A stretch of 64,000 nt of DNA. It comes from Brachypodius melanocephalos (Eukaryota > Chordata > Aves > Passeriformes > Pycnonotidae). Location: assembly GCA_013398615.1 (NCBI GenBank), contig VZSR01000479.1, positions 224,199 through 288,198 on the forward strand, given 5' to 3'. Both the position numbers and the translations under genes were made by a program. The notes below the pieces were generated by a model that did not search any database, was not told the DNA's origin, and saw only the letters and a list, made by a program, of their open reading frames with translations. Each line of letters opens with the position of its first letter. Position 1 is the stretch's first letter. Shown here piece after piece: positions 38,519 to 52,133 of this stretch.

Positions 38519-41500
38519 CCCCAGAGAAGGTGGATACCAAATTAAAGCAGTTCAGGATGGGAGTAGAAGTTGCTTGTGGTTTAAAATCTTTGTGCTTCGA
38601 GGCACTTATGCTGCCCTAGTCTGACAAGAAGTCTGTGTAGTAACTGCATGTCTGGAGAGAAAAGTTTTTCTTCATTTTTCTTGGAGGAAAGGCATTGAAG
38701 TGAGCCTCAAAGGGGAAAAACCCCATAATCATTTAGGTTGAAGTGCTTCTTAATTCAAATGGTGTGCTACTTAGAGAACTTGATAAGAAGGATTAGAACT
38801 GGAAAAAAAAGACATTTTTAAAAGCAAAGCTATTACAGGGTTCATTACTTTATTTATACATTCTCCAAAATCACATGAATGAAGGGAAAAATGAGGAGAA
38901 AAAATACTGGCTTCAGTTCAGAATGTCAATTACTACTTTTTTTAATCCTCTTTTCACAATTTATTTGATATCTTGAACAGTAGCCAAAAAAGCTATTATA
39001 ACTATAAAACATATTCATTGGCATAAATCTCATTAAGTTGAGCAATTTAATTAAGGTATTGACATGCTTAATTGATACGTGCAAGGAGAGACCATTTTCA
39101 TATCTAATTTCCATACGTTTTCTGCTTTTAAGAAAACTAGCTCTGTAAAAATGTTATAGATTCAGCTAAGCCCTGTCATCCCAAAGGAGCACTTGCTGCC
39201 ATTTACCTTGATTTAGAGCCAACTACTCTTCTAAGTGGAGCTCCATTAAATGGATCTGATGCATGTCTGACTCAAACATGCGTCAGCTTCTCTTATGATC
39301 AATAGTGGAATATTTATATTAATAAAGCACCAAGTTAATTAAATAAAATAGTCTTCTGGGTAAACTTAAGATACTAGGGGATGGGCAGAGAATCAATATA
39401 CTCTGCCATTTGAACATTAACTATGTGCTCTGAAATTTTATGCTACCTTAGCAAAGATGCTTGCAGTGTTGGAGTCTTGGATGCACAGAAATCCCCAGGG
39501 CAGGAATCTGCTAAGCATCCTGGGCAGGATTTGTTTACCAAGTTAGAGAAAAAACAGCAAACAAAAAAACCTTGGGTCTGTTTGGCTTCTGTGACTTCAT
39601 TCCTACAGACAACATTGGAAATCCTTTTTTCTGGATTAGGACTGAACACAGTCAAATGGGTGTTTCTCCCAGCTGCCTGAACTATTCCAGTGTTGCCAGA
39701 GAAGGGGGATGTGTGACAGACCTGCCGTGTTAGGGTTTGTCAGTGATGGTGAAGAGTCATAGGAGCACTACAAAGACATTTTAAAAACTACCTTGAAAAT
39801 AGGTTGGCCACCCTGAGTGTGTCTAGTTCTGATGCATTGCATTACTGTCCTTCAGCCTTTTCCATCCCCATGGGCTCTGTCCCCACAGACAGAGCTGGGA
39901 GAGAGATTCCTGCATGAGTGGATGACCTCTGACCACTGTGGAAACCTACCCCTGTTAGAGATGCATTCACGAGCCTCAGTCCCAGATTCATGTCCCCAGT
40001 GTGCCCTGATAAGCAAACTCTGCTGTCCCTGTGGCACTGGTGCTATTTCTATAACATGGCCTTTAAAGGAAGCAAGTTCCCTCAGGTACTGTTGCAATGC
40101 ACAGCTCCCACTTCATCCTACCTTTTATCTACATTTTAAAGTTTCATTACAATAAAGTGAAAAATGTGGGTTTTAATCCTGCAGCTTTAATGAATGCCTC
40201 ACTTTAATAACCAAAGAAGATGCTTGAAAGACCAAGAGAATATTCATTGATTATTAATGGTTTATTCAGTCAGTTTAGAACTTGTCCTGTGTAAATATGC
40301 TTCCATTTCTGTAGGCAGGGGCACCATGACTTGGCTAACAGCACTGGTATTTCTGGTCCAGAGGCAGTGGATGTGTGCCAGAGCCCTCAGTTCCTGCATT
40401 CCTTCTTCACTCACAGCCACAGGGCTCCTTCCTCTCAGGGTTTAAAGCAGCTGAGTTACAACTGAAGAGATTAGAACATGTTCATTTGGGCCTCCTCTCT
40501 TCTTTAAAATCTCGCATGTGTTGGCTGGACTCTGGTCCTTGCTGAGCCTCCAGTGACTGCCGAGCATCCCCTGAGCATAACCAGGGCTCAGGAGCTAAGG
40601 GGGAGATTTCAGTGAGGTGATTATTTGCTGACTTCTGTGTGACAGACACTATCTGCCATGGGAAGGGACAAAATCAGAATGTAAATCCACAGAGAGGTAG
40701 CTTATGGAATAACGTACAGAATTTCGTAAAATAATCAGTAGTACTACTGGGTTTTTGCAGGAGGAAGACATTGGCGTTGTCCTGTGATGCGTAATTTTGA
40801 CGTGGTTAAAATGCTTCTAATTACCAGGCCCTAGGGAAAAGCTGGAGGAATAATCTCCTTTGTCTTAGAGTGAATTGTCTTCCAGTTCAGCATTTACTGA
40901 AAATACTTGGTTTAGAGTCTGTTTTTCTAATTATGTAGAACCTTCTGAAGAAGACAAACGTCTGGTGTGTTTAATACTTCTAAATATGCTTCATCCATGA
41001 GGAAATAAATGTAGGCTCTTATTTAATATTACTAATCAAAGCACATATAGGTTACACCTGACAGTTGAAAATATTTAATATATGTAAAATTACTTCTGTT
41101 CCATTATTGGTTTTGGTAAAGTGTTGGTAATGCATCCCAAGTGTAACATTTAGTGTTTGGTTTGCCTTTTTTCCTTTACATCATTCTGTGATTCAGAAAG
41201 ACTGAACAAAGAGTGCAAGCTAGAAGAAGCATTGGAAACATATGTGTTATAGTTGTATATAGTCTATATCATAATTGTATAAACTTAACAGGGTGGGATA
41301 GGTTTAGTTAGAAAACCACTTTCTGTGTTAACCACAGTTCCCTGGTATTTAGAGTTGTCTTTCCACAAATTTAATGTTCAAAGAAAGGAAGAGCGATTGC
41401 ATCTGAGCTGGGATAAAAACAGGTTCCACGGTGAATTCCTTTCTGGAACCAAATAAAAACCTTTGTGTATGGAACTGGGATGCAGATATTCTTGTATATT

Positions 41501-44500
41501 TTTTGACTGACTCTTAGTTTCTGTCTCTTGATTGTTGGTTTTCTGCATGACATCTGGAAGTAATGATGCGAATAATATCAGGATGTAAACTTTCCAAGTC
41601 TTATAATGAAGTTAAATTTCCTTTTCTGATAAGACTATTTTTATCATATGACATGTGACACCCCTTTAGCTAATTGTTTTTTCAAAAAGCTTGCTAAGGA
41701 GGTGTCATAAATTGAAAAAACTTTTGGGGTAATAAGTCAAGTTTTACTGTCGGGCATATTTTCTCCTGGAGACTCACATAACTTTAGTGGACTTTGGAGA
41801 AAGTCATCACCATTCCCAGCAGTGATGAAATCAAATCAGGCTGGAATTTGATGTCCTTTGATTTGAGAATGCCTCAACAATGAAACAGCAAAGTGTGGAC
41901 ACACTGGAGTCTGTTATGCAGGGGCCTCTCCTCCCTCTTCCCTGCTCAGCTCTTTTACATTTAATTCAATTTTGTGAGCTGACATTGTCAATCTGAAATT
42001 CAGCAGGATGCCTGACAGGAGGAAAGCCGAGTTCATTTCTGGAAGTGGCTTTATGCAAATGAACCCGTGTGGGTCTCTGCTGATGAATCAAAGCAGTGCC
42101 CTTGTTCCCTCCTCAGCTTGGGAAATAAAGCTCAAAAAACACCACAGGCACCTCTGAGAGTTGCTGTAAACCATCCACGCACACCCAGCTCTCCCTATGA
42201 GTATTTTTGGGTGTTTGAGGATAAAAAAATTAGTCTGTTTTCAAAGAATCTGGAGTATTTTGTTAGGCAGTGTTTGGATGGATTCAAGGAAATTAATTCA
42301 GCTTGTAACTTGTTCGGGCCAGACTGGTTTCAAAGTGCCAATGAAGTCCTAGGAACAATGTTAATTCTTGTGAATTACCTCAATTTTAGCTGAGTTTTCA
42401 ATAAAGGTTTAGGTATTTGGTAGCTGATTTACTGAGACATTCAAATAAAACCCTCAGTAAGCTGAGCAGAATGATTGCAAGTTTAACTTCTCTTTTGGAA
42501 GAATTCACCATTTTATGTGCACTTTAGCTGAAAGCTAATTTTGGTTTAGATTTGTGTCACGTTAGCATGTTTGTCTTACTGGTATACTTGAGTTTTAATT
42601 TCTCTACTTAAAACACCTACGTGCTATTTAAATGCCTTTTTCTGAAGCGTGGCATTATTGAATGATAAACTTCCTGTGCATGGAGTGGGATTCTCAAAGG
42701 TGCTTTGCCTACGTGAATAGTCATTGAAAAAGAAGAAATTATTTCATTATGTTCCAGTGAATCTTTTTTTGGTGTGGATAAAGTAGAGAATGAGGTTTGC
42801 AAGGGTGTCATGCAGCTGTGATGGTCAGGGTGACCTGCTCTGGAGTCCCTGAAGAGCTGCTGGCTTTGTCGATCCTCCTATAAAATACAGAGCTGCTATT
42901 ACTTAAACACTTGCATCTTGCATGAATGTCCCCACTCAAGTGAACCACTTTGTGGGATTACAGCCTGGTCTAATAAATCTAGATGTCACATCCACACAGA
43001 AAAATGAATTATGGCTACAGGCCAGTCTGAAGTGGATCTTCTTACATCTGCAGTGTTTCACTGGGACACTCAGGGCTAAATGATCCATAGCAGGGAAGAT
43101 ACATAAAGGTGAAGCTGTGGAAGAAAAAGAGAAGATAAAATATTAGAAAAAAGGGAAAAGATGCATGGAACTCCTCTATCTTTTGTCTTGGGCTTCAGTA
43201 CCTGTTCCTGCAGTCTGCTGAATATCAGTGGAATAGATATTGCTGGTCCAATATTATAAATTATTTTTTAACCTTTGATTACAGCTAGGTACCAGTGTCC
43301 CTCTCTTACACAGGTGCACTTTTTACCACAGAACAGAATAAAGGCCCTCTGATAACTGGGCCTGAGCTATAAACAGAATGTTGTTTCTCTCACTGCAGTG
43401 CATTCAAGTATTTTGCAACTCATTTATACCTCACTGGGATGAATGGAAAGTCACTCTAGTTGGTTTTACTATGCACTGATTCTCTATAATTTTCATTACT
43501 TTTTATATAGCCACAGGAATGTCTGCAGTGATCATACAAACAAATTGTATAATTGGCCTCTTTCAGGAGAACTTGGTAAAAAAGTCAAACCTATATCTTT
43601 ACACATGTAATTGCCACTTAATCCTAGGAAAAATCTTATTTTCTTAGCTAAAGTACAGGATCACAGCCTGAATTAAATAAATACTATTTGATTATTGTTT
43701 CCATTCTACAATGTGATGATTAGGTACACAAAAATATTAACTGGCAGGGGATTTTTTCTTTTCATATATCAGTAAAGTGCAAAAAAATCTTCAGTATAAA
43801 AATACTCATCATTAACAAAGGCAGAGTTAGGATAAGACAGATCAGTCTAAAGAGAGTCTTGCTCTAGATGTTGATCAGTTATTCAAAGACAGTGCATGTT
43901 TTATTCTTCATGATTTCATGTATTTATGTTCTAAAATAAAAACTCATCATAATTCTAAAATATATAACCAATAAACTGCAAATATAATTTTGGTCAGGCA
44001 GGGCTGTGAAGGCTCCTCTCTCTGGGGAGATCAGAGGAGGGTGATATTGCCTACTGATGTTTAGAATTTGCAACTGCATAGGATTTCTTTCCAGTACAGC
44101 TCAACAGACAAAAGTATAAACCCCAAAACATGTCAACAGTATAAAACCAGTGCTTTTTAAAATTACCTTAAAATAAAGGTACCTCCATATAGCTGCATTT
44201 CTATTTTAGAAAGTATAAACATTAATAAGCAGTGAGAGAGCTTTCAAATTCACATTGCTTTAGCAGCAAGAAAATACTGACACAAACAGAAAATTATGGG
44301 GAGAATCATTTCTTTCTCTGATGTCTTTCTCTGATCATTTCTTCAGTCCCCCCTCTCTGAGGTGTGTAGTGCCCCCACTAAATCACATTAGTGCCTCTAT
44401 GTTCTAATCTCACTTCCAGTGCAGTTGGACTCTGACTTGTGTGGGAGCATCATGGCCCTGGGAGCCTTTGTTCTGTCAGCGATCCAGAGGCTGAGTGATG

Positions 44501-47500
44501 CTGGGGGATTCCAGAGGAAAGGTTTTCCTATCAGAATGGATCTGTCTCCAGAGCTGTGTCAGAGCTGTGTCTCTGCTGGCAGAACACTCTGAACACTCTC
44601 CCCATGTGCGGGAAGGCTTGGGGGTGAATTCCTAAATTGGAATAAAGTAGAATTGCTGGTCTGTGGGACTGACTGGGAAGGGTTTTCTGTCTCTTCCCAC
44701 TCTGCTGGAGCACCTTGAGGCACACACTGGCTCTCATTGTGTTCCTTTGTCTCCTCAATCAAAAGGAAGGATTCATTATATTGATACCATTTTCTATAGC
44801 ACTAAACCCCTACATTAAATACTGCTAAATATACTGTATATTTACTGTACATTAAATACTGCTAATAAAGACATCTTACTGTCATTTATTAGTCAGGAGC
44901 CCTGTCCTATTTCTAGTGGGCTGCTTCTCTTCAAGAGTTTCCTCTGAGTCCACTGGATGTTACTTTCCAGTTCCTACTCCTCTACATATCCAAAGCTGAG
45001 TGTAAATACTTTGAGGAAAGATTTTACTTTTGTGTGTATGTTCCAAAAGACAAAACAGATGCTGTTTTCTAAAATGAAAGCTCATCAGTCTCAAGATGTG
45101 TGGTTTTAAAATAAGAGTCTAAATGCTGTCTGATCACTATTTGCTTGGCATTTTGGAAATGGCAGGAGGAGGGAGAACTGTAAAAGTCATAAAGACAAAT
45201 GTTGCCTTTGATTGGACAGTGGCACTGATTAGTTTTACAGTTCATTAAAAAATGATATAAAATATTTATTAATCTTCTTAGAGATATTCTGATCAATTTA
45301 GTTTTTTTCTGGTTTTGTTAGGTGGATCAAAAGACAAATGTTCCATTGTGTCTCATGACTAAAAAGGTGGAGTTTGAGGGGTTTTTATTTTGTTTTGTTT
45401 TGTTTTTTTAAAGCAACCAAGATTTTTAAAAACCTCTAATGAGAGTTAAATAATCACAAATGAGTGTTCTCTGTTCTTTTAAACATTTAAAAAGACTTCA
45501 GCATGTGCTGTGTGATCCCTGTGATTGTGTCAGGACAGAAGTCATGAAACTGCACAAGTCCATGCAGCTTGGATCCCTTGAAGGATCCTTATTAACAGAT
45601 GGGTTTTAAATTGTCCTATCATCTTCTGCTGAGATTTGTTTTTCCTGATTCCTTGGTGAGCACTCCTCCCAAATCTTCAAGCCTTGGCTCTGCTCAGTGT
45701 CCTGTTCTCCAGGATGGAGGGGTGTGTGTGTGACTTGGGTTCATGAGGCTGCGGGGGGCTTTGGGCAAGTGCTGAAATCCAGAAGTGGAGTTAACATCCA
45801 TCACTTCACAGTGCAACTGGATCAACAGGGAAATCGTGATGTTTATCTTCTGCAGGCTTAGCAGCAGTGCTTGTGCAGCAGTGTGTGACTGTGTGAAAGC
45901 ACTGAGGAGTGCTTTAATTGGAATTTTTGAGCTAAATTCCCTCCTCAAAACAAACAAAACCAAACCAACCCGGCGTTTCCCCTACAGCCTCCCTGAGCAG
46001 GAATTGAGAGCCAGCTGTATTGTGTTTAGTAAAAACACAGTGTCACCTTGTTCAGGGTGCACGACATCTGCAGGACCTGCTCTTGTTTTGTAGGACTCAG
46101 ATGCTTGTCACCCTCTTTACTTTTCATGCTCTAGGAGAAGGAAGGAATTTTTTTTCTTTTAGAAAACCAGCAGCGATGCCAAGTTTCCACAGAGCGATGC
46201 TTTACAACACTGCTGTTGTTAAGCTCTTGCCTTGTAGCCCATCAGCAGCAACACTTTTCCATTTTTACCTCAGACAGAGAGCTACAAGTGTTGCTTTACA
46301 GTAAATACCATTTTTACACTGACCCTGCTGAGAGGGAGAAGCCATTCCTGCACTGAGGGCACAGGTGCTGATGAGGATCGGACCTGCCACAGCTTGTTCT
46401 CGTTACTGTTGGAGGGACCTGATTGGGGCCATGTATTTCCCACCTGGAAGATGATAAATATCTTGAATTTACCTTGCATATTTACAGGGCTCAAAGTTTC
46501 TGAATTGTCCTTAACTGTTAACTCAGTTATTTTTTAATCTGTCTGTAGAAAAGGAAAAATTCTAATATTGAACAGTTTTGGAAATACTAGGACATTATCT
46601 CCTAGGTAAGAATAATACTTAGTTGTTAAAAATGCTAAATATTAGTTTTAATTAAAAAAAAAAAAGAAGTTGCCACATGATTTTGGCAGAATAAGAAAAA
46701 TCCTTTTTGTTCCTTGCTGTAAATGAAATGCACAATATTCTGTGATGGAATTTTTACAGATATAATTGTGTAAATCTTTTTTGTCCCTACAGATTTCCTT
46801 GGTCTTTCTACTTCTTTTTCTCTTGCAGACTTTTCCTCCAGAGAGCATTGGTCCTCTTGCTCTGTCTGTTCTCTCAGTGTAGGAGTTATTTTCCCTCAAC
46901 TTTTGTTCAATGAAAAACCTGACTTATATCACTCCTCACTTTATTGACTTATCCTTTATTACATGTTACTTAGAGATACCTATTATCTTAGGATTATACT
47001 CTCTAATTTTCCCCATCTGTTATTCTTTAACTCCTTAATTGTGTTACTTAATTCAGTAAAACATTGCAGGGTACAGTTTATGTGTAACATGTTGTACAAA
47101 TTAAAACTATTTCTAATGAGACAAATTGCAGTGACCAGATTGTGTTGAGTATGACACCTTTAGTGGAGAAGTTCAGTCCAGTTTTAGTCCAGTTGTAAAG
47201 AAAAGTTAGATTGAAGAATAGTCATTAAACTTTAAAAGTGCACAAAAACCTCAGGAACATTTTATTTTATTTAATTTTGATCAGTGCATTAGACTGAAAT
47301 GTTTTAAACCCAGGAATCCTAATTTATAAAAAATTGTAAACAAGCTACCAACAGGGGTGAATTAGTTCTCATTTCTCTCAGCTGCACATTCTGTGGCCAG
47401 AGCAAAGCTGGTGGGCACAGGGCAATTGCTTGGCATTGGTGGCAGCTGGCCCTTTCTTAAAATCAGGAGTCACATGTTTCATTAGTTTTATTCTGCAGAG

Positions 47501-50500
47501 CAGGTGAACAATATTAACTTTCCAGTCAATTGTCACTCTCATTATTCTGGCAAGAAGAGAGGATAGGAAACAATCTTACTTTGCACTCAAGTCCCACATC
47601 CAGTCAAAGGAATCAGTGTTTGTCTTACGGTTTTGTAGCAGCTGCCACAGAGAGCTATGTGTGAGCTCCCCTGACTTATTCCAAGATGTAATTGAGTTGT
47701 GGATAAGCTGAAAGGCTCCTGAATCAAGGAATCAGGTTTGTTGGGCTGGATTTTCCCTTCATTTTAAGTAAGCCATTGGTTCCATGTGTTAATGGTTAAC
47801 TCTGTGAGTCTGCAGTTTTACTGTGGAATGGACATACAATAACACACTGGGAAAGATACAGGTTTGGCTCTGAAGAATTTGCTCTGGGTGACTCGTTCTT
47901 TAAGGCTGGGTATTAAACTCTTTAGGCATTAAAGGCAAGCTGAGTTCTTTATTGGATAACACTGCATGGTGATCTCTCAGCCCATCTGAGTGGGAGAAAT
48001 AATTAAAGATTAGTGTTCAACCACATTAAATACTTCTTAATCAAGCTGTTTTTCAGGCAGTTGTAAAAAAAAAGTCTTTTTAAATTTGCAAATCTGTGTG
48101 TTAAAAAAGGTTGGAAAAATAACACCTCAAAGGGTGTAGGGGGGTTGTTTGAAAAGGAAGAAAACCTAAGTATAATGCCATCATTGCTGATTTTTTGGTT
48201 TTCATATAATATATGTTATTTTCAGTACCTTTGTAACTTTGCAAGTTATATTTAAGTAGTTGTTTTAATGTTTTAGATCTGTAGTTCAAATGAAGATTCA
48301 TTCTCTGGATGTTTGTAGAGTCTGTGTTCCAATTAAGTGATTTATGTTCTTTTACTGGCAAAATAATAATAATAAAAAAGTCTTAATGTATTCTATTGCT
48401 CTGTTAGATATTTGAATTTCTACTTAGGATGCAATAGGCAGTGTTAGAGCAGCAAGCTAAAACCAGCACTATGGCAAAGACTGCAGAGGCACTTAGGAAA
48501 CATCAGCACTTTTGGATGGGTTTTTTTTTCCCTTTCCAATCCTTTTATGAGTGAGGCACTTGCAATTCACATTTGAAGATCAGGAAAACAATATTAGACT
48601 GGCAGAGGGAGTTCATCTGTGTCCAAAGCATTTTAGTTAAATTAAAATAAAACGAAAGATATTGGCTTGTGCTAACTCTTGCTGGAATCTGGGCTGGGCT
48701 AGCACGTCCACAGCTGGTGGGTTTGGTCAGCCCCTGCCTCTCTCCTGTGTGCAAAGTGGCACAGTTCTTTAACATCTCTGTGGCTCCATTGCCCCAGCTC
48801 ATAAATTTGGGTGCTGTTTGCTCTGGGGGTTGTTTGCTGTGGAAGCTGCTGGATGAGGGTTTTGCTGTTCTCCCTGAGTTCCCTGGCTGTTCCCATGGCT
48901 GCACTGCACCAGGCTGGGGCTGGCTGCAGGCTGGGTGTGCTCTGTGCCCCGCTGGTAAGCTGTGCCAGGTGAAACTGCACAGAACTTGCCTGTATTTAAC
49001 AGAACAGGAAGGATAGTTCAGTCTAGAAGCGTTTGCTGAGCTCAGCACATCAGTTTGATCAGGGTGCAGGTGAGGTGTTCTGCTTGTGTTGGGTGCTTTC
49101 TCCACACAGAAACCCTTGCAAGGAGGGTGCTGCTGATGGGCTGGCACATTCTGGTTTGGCCTCAGGTCGAGTGACTTCAGCTCTCTAACACTGCCTCAGG
49201 GTGAGGGCTTTTGGAAGTCTATGATTCCCTAAGCCTGGAATTTTTCAGATTTGCCCTTTAGGATGGATACATCATGCTCCCTCCAGGCATTGAACTTGCC
49301 TTCCATTACAGAAATAGGGGGCTTGAAACTTCCGTCTAAGAAATAGGAAATCTATTAGCAATTATCACCTTTTTTTTTTCCTCCAGATTTGCTGTTTATT
49401 TTTCTTGAATAGTGCCATATTTTTCTGTCTGCTTTTTAGGGTTTTGTTTTGGCCTCACATTTATCTAGTTATCTACAGTTACTATTAATAACTAATATTT
49501 ATTTTGCATACCATTGCTGTAAGCTTCCCATTATGTCTGCTGTGAGAAGCAGGGAATAAAAAGCTGGAACTTTAATACAAACTCAGTAGACAAGTTTCTT
49601 GTTACAGCCTTCTGCTACCTAAGGGCAAATTTTGTGAAGTGCACAGGCTGAGCCTGGTTGAGGTTTGCTTGCTTATGAAAGATGCTTAACAAAACTCTGG
49701 CACAATGTCAGGAAGCAGAGAGAAACACTCCCCGTGACCATCTCAAAACAGGATGATTATGGTTGTGGGGAGACCGTTACAGGGAAAGAAACACTGACGA
49801 CTTTTCTTCCATGCTGTGTCACTAATGCCATGCAGGCCGTGAGCTCTTCAGCCCACAGGAGAGATTTACGGAATCAGTCCACCATCCAGGAGACTGAAAG
49901 AGACAGGATTGTTAGCTAGAGGAGAGTGCCTTATAGAGAATAAAAATAATACACTTTACAAGAAGGTTTTCATAGAAAACAGATGAACTTCCTGCAGTCC
50001 CTTGGTTTTGCCTGGTTGCAGGTTAAAAGTTGAGCATAAAGACAAAGCAGAGAACAAATATATAAATTAGCCCTTGTAGAACACAACGTTGTTATGAAAT
50101 ACTGCTTAAAAACCTGATTTACTTTTACACATGATTTGAAATGCACAATAAAATACCAGACAAATGCAACTTGAGATGGTGGATTAAATGTGGTTTTATT
50201 TGACCACACAATTGCACTTTTTCAAGCCCTTTTTGTTCTGCTTTGTGTGTGCCTTCCTTTCAGATCTTACTAATTTTTGGCTTGCTAAGCCATTTTGTCA
50301 CACTTTAACCACAGCTCTGCTGTGCCTCGCTGTCACACCAAAGTGAAAGCTTAAGACTTCCTCTTTCTGGGTCTGAAATATCCTTTACTTTGTCTCTTCT
50401 CTGTCCAGGTTGCTTGATCATTTGTCTGGGTTGAAGGTCTGTCTTTAAAGAACTAATATTCTGTTGCTGGCAAAATAAAGGGAAGGTGAAGGTGGGGTCA

Positions 50501-51999
50501 GAGTGTGGATCAGTGTTAAACAAATTGTGAAGGTCACAAAGAATTTTAATCTGACTTGAAAAAGAGACTTGTATCCAGCAGCACATTCTTGTTTGCAGTA
50601 GTCTGAATGGACAATTGTGGCTACTTTGAGAATTTGGTGTAGACTGCATGACTGGTATAAATTGAATTAGTCTCGTGACAAGGACATAGTCCCCTTTTTT
50701 CCTTATCTGCCTGATGGAAAGCAGAAGAAAGCCCTGCCTGACACATCTTGACCTGCAGTGTCAATGTGGGCTTTTGTGACAGGCTCTGATTTCTGGCCTC
50801 TCATTTGATAAAACCAATTTGGTGCAGGCTGGAAAGGAGCTTACTGAACACTAAATGTACTTACAGGAAAGGGTGTCTGGGGGTGAGTACAGAGGGCTGC
50901 CAGCCCCTCCTAATCTTCATTAGAGAGCCAGAGTTTCTTTCTGAAGATGGGACAGAGCCTTGGGGACACTCTCACCCCAGACAACGCACTGTACAGTTCT
51001 CTGCAGATCACCTTTACTTGTCCTTTTGTCATCACTGAGCCTTCCCTTTCCTCCCCATGCTTATTTATTGCATTTTTTTTCCCACTCCTCTGCCTGCCTT
51101 TCTTCTTTTTCCATTCCTGTCTTGCCCCACCCTTTGTCCCCTAAACCAGACTGAAACCTCTGCCCCTTCTCCATGCTGATGGAGCACCAGCAGGAAAATC
51201 AGAGTGAATGCTATTTTTCCTTAGTATAAAAACATCCCAGCTTTTTGGTTTCATGTCCATTTCCCACCCATTCCTGATGCCTTCCCTTTCTGCCTCCACT
51301 GCACTGGTAGAGGGCTGTGAAGCTGGAACTGTTTATAGTTCATCATGGGAAAAAGCACCTGAATGCAGGCTGGGTAACAGGAAAATGTAACCTGCACTCA
51401 CAGTGCAATCAAACCAATTTTTAATGTGCTTTAAGTACTAGAAAGACTTTTTGAATCACTGTTGGTTGTTTAGTTTTTTTGTTGTTTGTTTTTAAACAGA
51501 GTTAAAAATACCATTTTTCCCATTGATACATAATGCAGTGGGATTTTAATGCAGTAGATTAAGATCTTTTCAGTGTAAATTTAAAACGCTCACAAGAGAA
51601 TGATTGTCATGTTTTTCCTGAATATTAATTTAAAATAAGAAGCTGTAATCTGAGCAGGGGTAGCCAAGTATTTTTGCAGTCAGAAAAACAAATAGGAGCA
51701 TGCTGAGAAAATTACATTTACACTACAGGCTTGCGATTCCAAGGCATGAGATTTGGCTGCAGGTACTGCGAGAGTGAATCATGGCATTGTGCCAGCATCA
51801 TGATCACGTTTGAGTGATGTTTGCTTGAAGTTCTGTCATTTGCATCAGGAATTTTGGTGGTTTTGGTTGGAGAGTCATTTCAGCTCGTTCCACAGACCTC
51901 TGGAGGAGACAAACAAAATTGAAAACACCATGCGGTGTAACAAATCCAGCAACATGTACTTTTCCAGGCACGTGGAGGTTCCATTAGCTCATGCAGAAT
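38519..51999. other. Intronic sequence without recognisable genes
   Basis: Mostly A/T-rich. Noted inside are an exact 18-bp direct repeat (44811-44865), a (TTTTG)n tract near 45386-45410, and a GC-rich block at 48660-49140 whose open frames on both strands show no family signature. TAAT-rich, low-repeat stretches lie at 39170-39350, 40730-40870 and 51500-51830. Confidence 0.55.
44811..44865 (+). repeat. Exact 18-bp direct repeat, 37-bp offset
   Basis: TACATTAAATACTGCTAA occurs at 44811-44828 and 44848-44865, separated by 19 nt that include an AT-rich TATACTGTATA palindromic core. Confidence 0.85.
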
Positions 52000-52019
52000 T
52001 GAGAAATGTGTTCTCTTTG

Positions 52020-52055
52020 TTAACACAATATTTTTTTTTCTGTTCTCTTATTCAG
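52020..52055 (+). other. Splice acceptor with polypyrimidine tract and branch-point candidate
   Basis: A run of T and C (nine T, then CTGTTCTCTTATT) leads directly to CAG at 52053-52055, immediately before the LRR reading frame. A TTAAC at 52020-52024 is a plausible branch point about 32 nt upstream of the AG. This fixes the exon start and the strand of the host gene. Confidence 0.9.
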
Positions 52056-52127
52056 TGACCTGAGCGAAAACCAGATAAAAGGAATCCCTAGAAAGGCCTT
52101 TCGAGGAATCATTGATGTGAAGAACTT
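52056..52127 (+). CDS. SLIT3: SLIT3 internal exon, one LRR unit of the first LRR domain
   Basis: Slit proteins are large secreted ligands of Robo receptors that act in axon guidance and cell migration; their first leucine-rich-repeat domains (D1-D4) stack LRRs, and D2 binds Robo. This 72-nt exon starts with the third base of a codon and ends with the first two bases of the next (phase 2 in and out). Between these it reads DLSENQIKGIPRKAF, then RGIIDVKN, followed by a split Leu codon. From memory of the human paralogues, SLIT3 has Gly after the NQIQ segment and an I-x-D-V-K-N end, whereas SLIT2 and SLIT1 have Ala there and end AVDIKN or ATDLKN. The window sequence differs from human SLIT3 at about two residues (Gln to Lys, Thr to Ile). 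It corresponds to about the fourth LRR of D1. It is flanked by a strong acceptor and donor and has no stop. The preceding and following LRR exons are not in the window. Slit identity is very secure; SLIT3 over SLIT2 is likely. Confidence 0.93.
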
Positions 52128-52133
52128 GTAAGT
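52128..52133 (+). other. Splice donor GTAAGT
   Basis: The exon ends …AACTT and is followed by GTAAGT, an exact match to the vertebrate +1 to +6 donor consensus. Cutting here gives a 72-nt exon with symmetrical phase, as expected for a single 24-residue LRR exon. Confidence 0.92.

Larger units (their letters stand above)
1..52055 (+). other. SLIT3: SLIT3 intron upstream of the LRR exon (partial, 5' end outside window)
   Basis: This is the 52-kb stretch upstream of the LRR exon. Reading frames are short, overlap on both strands and lack recognisable domains. I looked for the preceding Slit LRR exons (the VIERGAF-type and NKNKLQVLPE-type units) and for the mir-218 sequence known from SLIT introns, and saw neither. 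Very long first introns are usual for SLIT2 and SLIT3, so an intron of this size is unremarkable. Its content is itemised in separate entries. Confidence 0.8.

Noticed and set aside
41180..41196. ATCATTCTGTGATTCAG as a CR1 tail
   Set aside because: The 16-bp tail-like word has no CR1 body upstream; too short to call.
48545..49147. 200-codon minus-strand open frame (and an overlapping 115-codon plus-strand frame)
   Set aside because: No recognisable domain; both strands are open over the same GC-rich block, which is expected by chance, and no splice or retroposon context supports it.
51810..52058. Plus-strand frame reaching the SLIT3 exon
   Set aside because: It stops at the first bases of the exon (TGA) in the wrong phase and lies in the intron.
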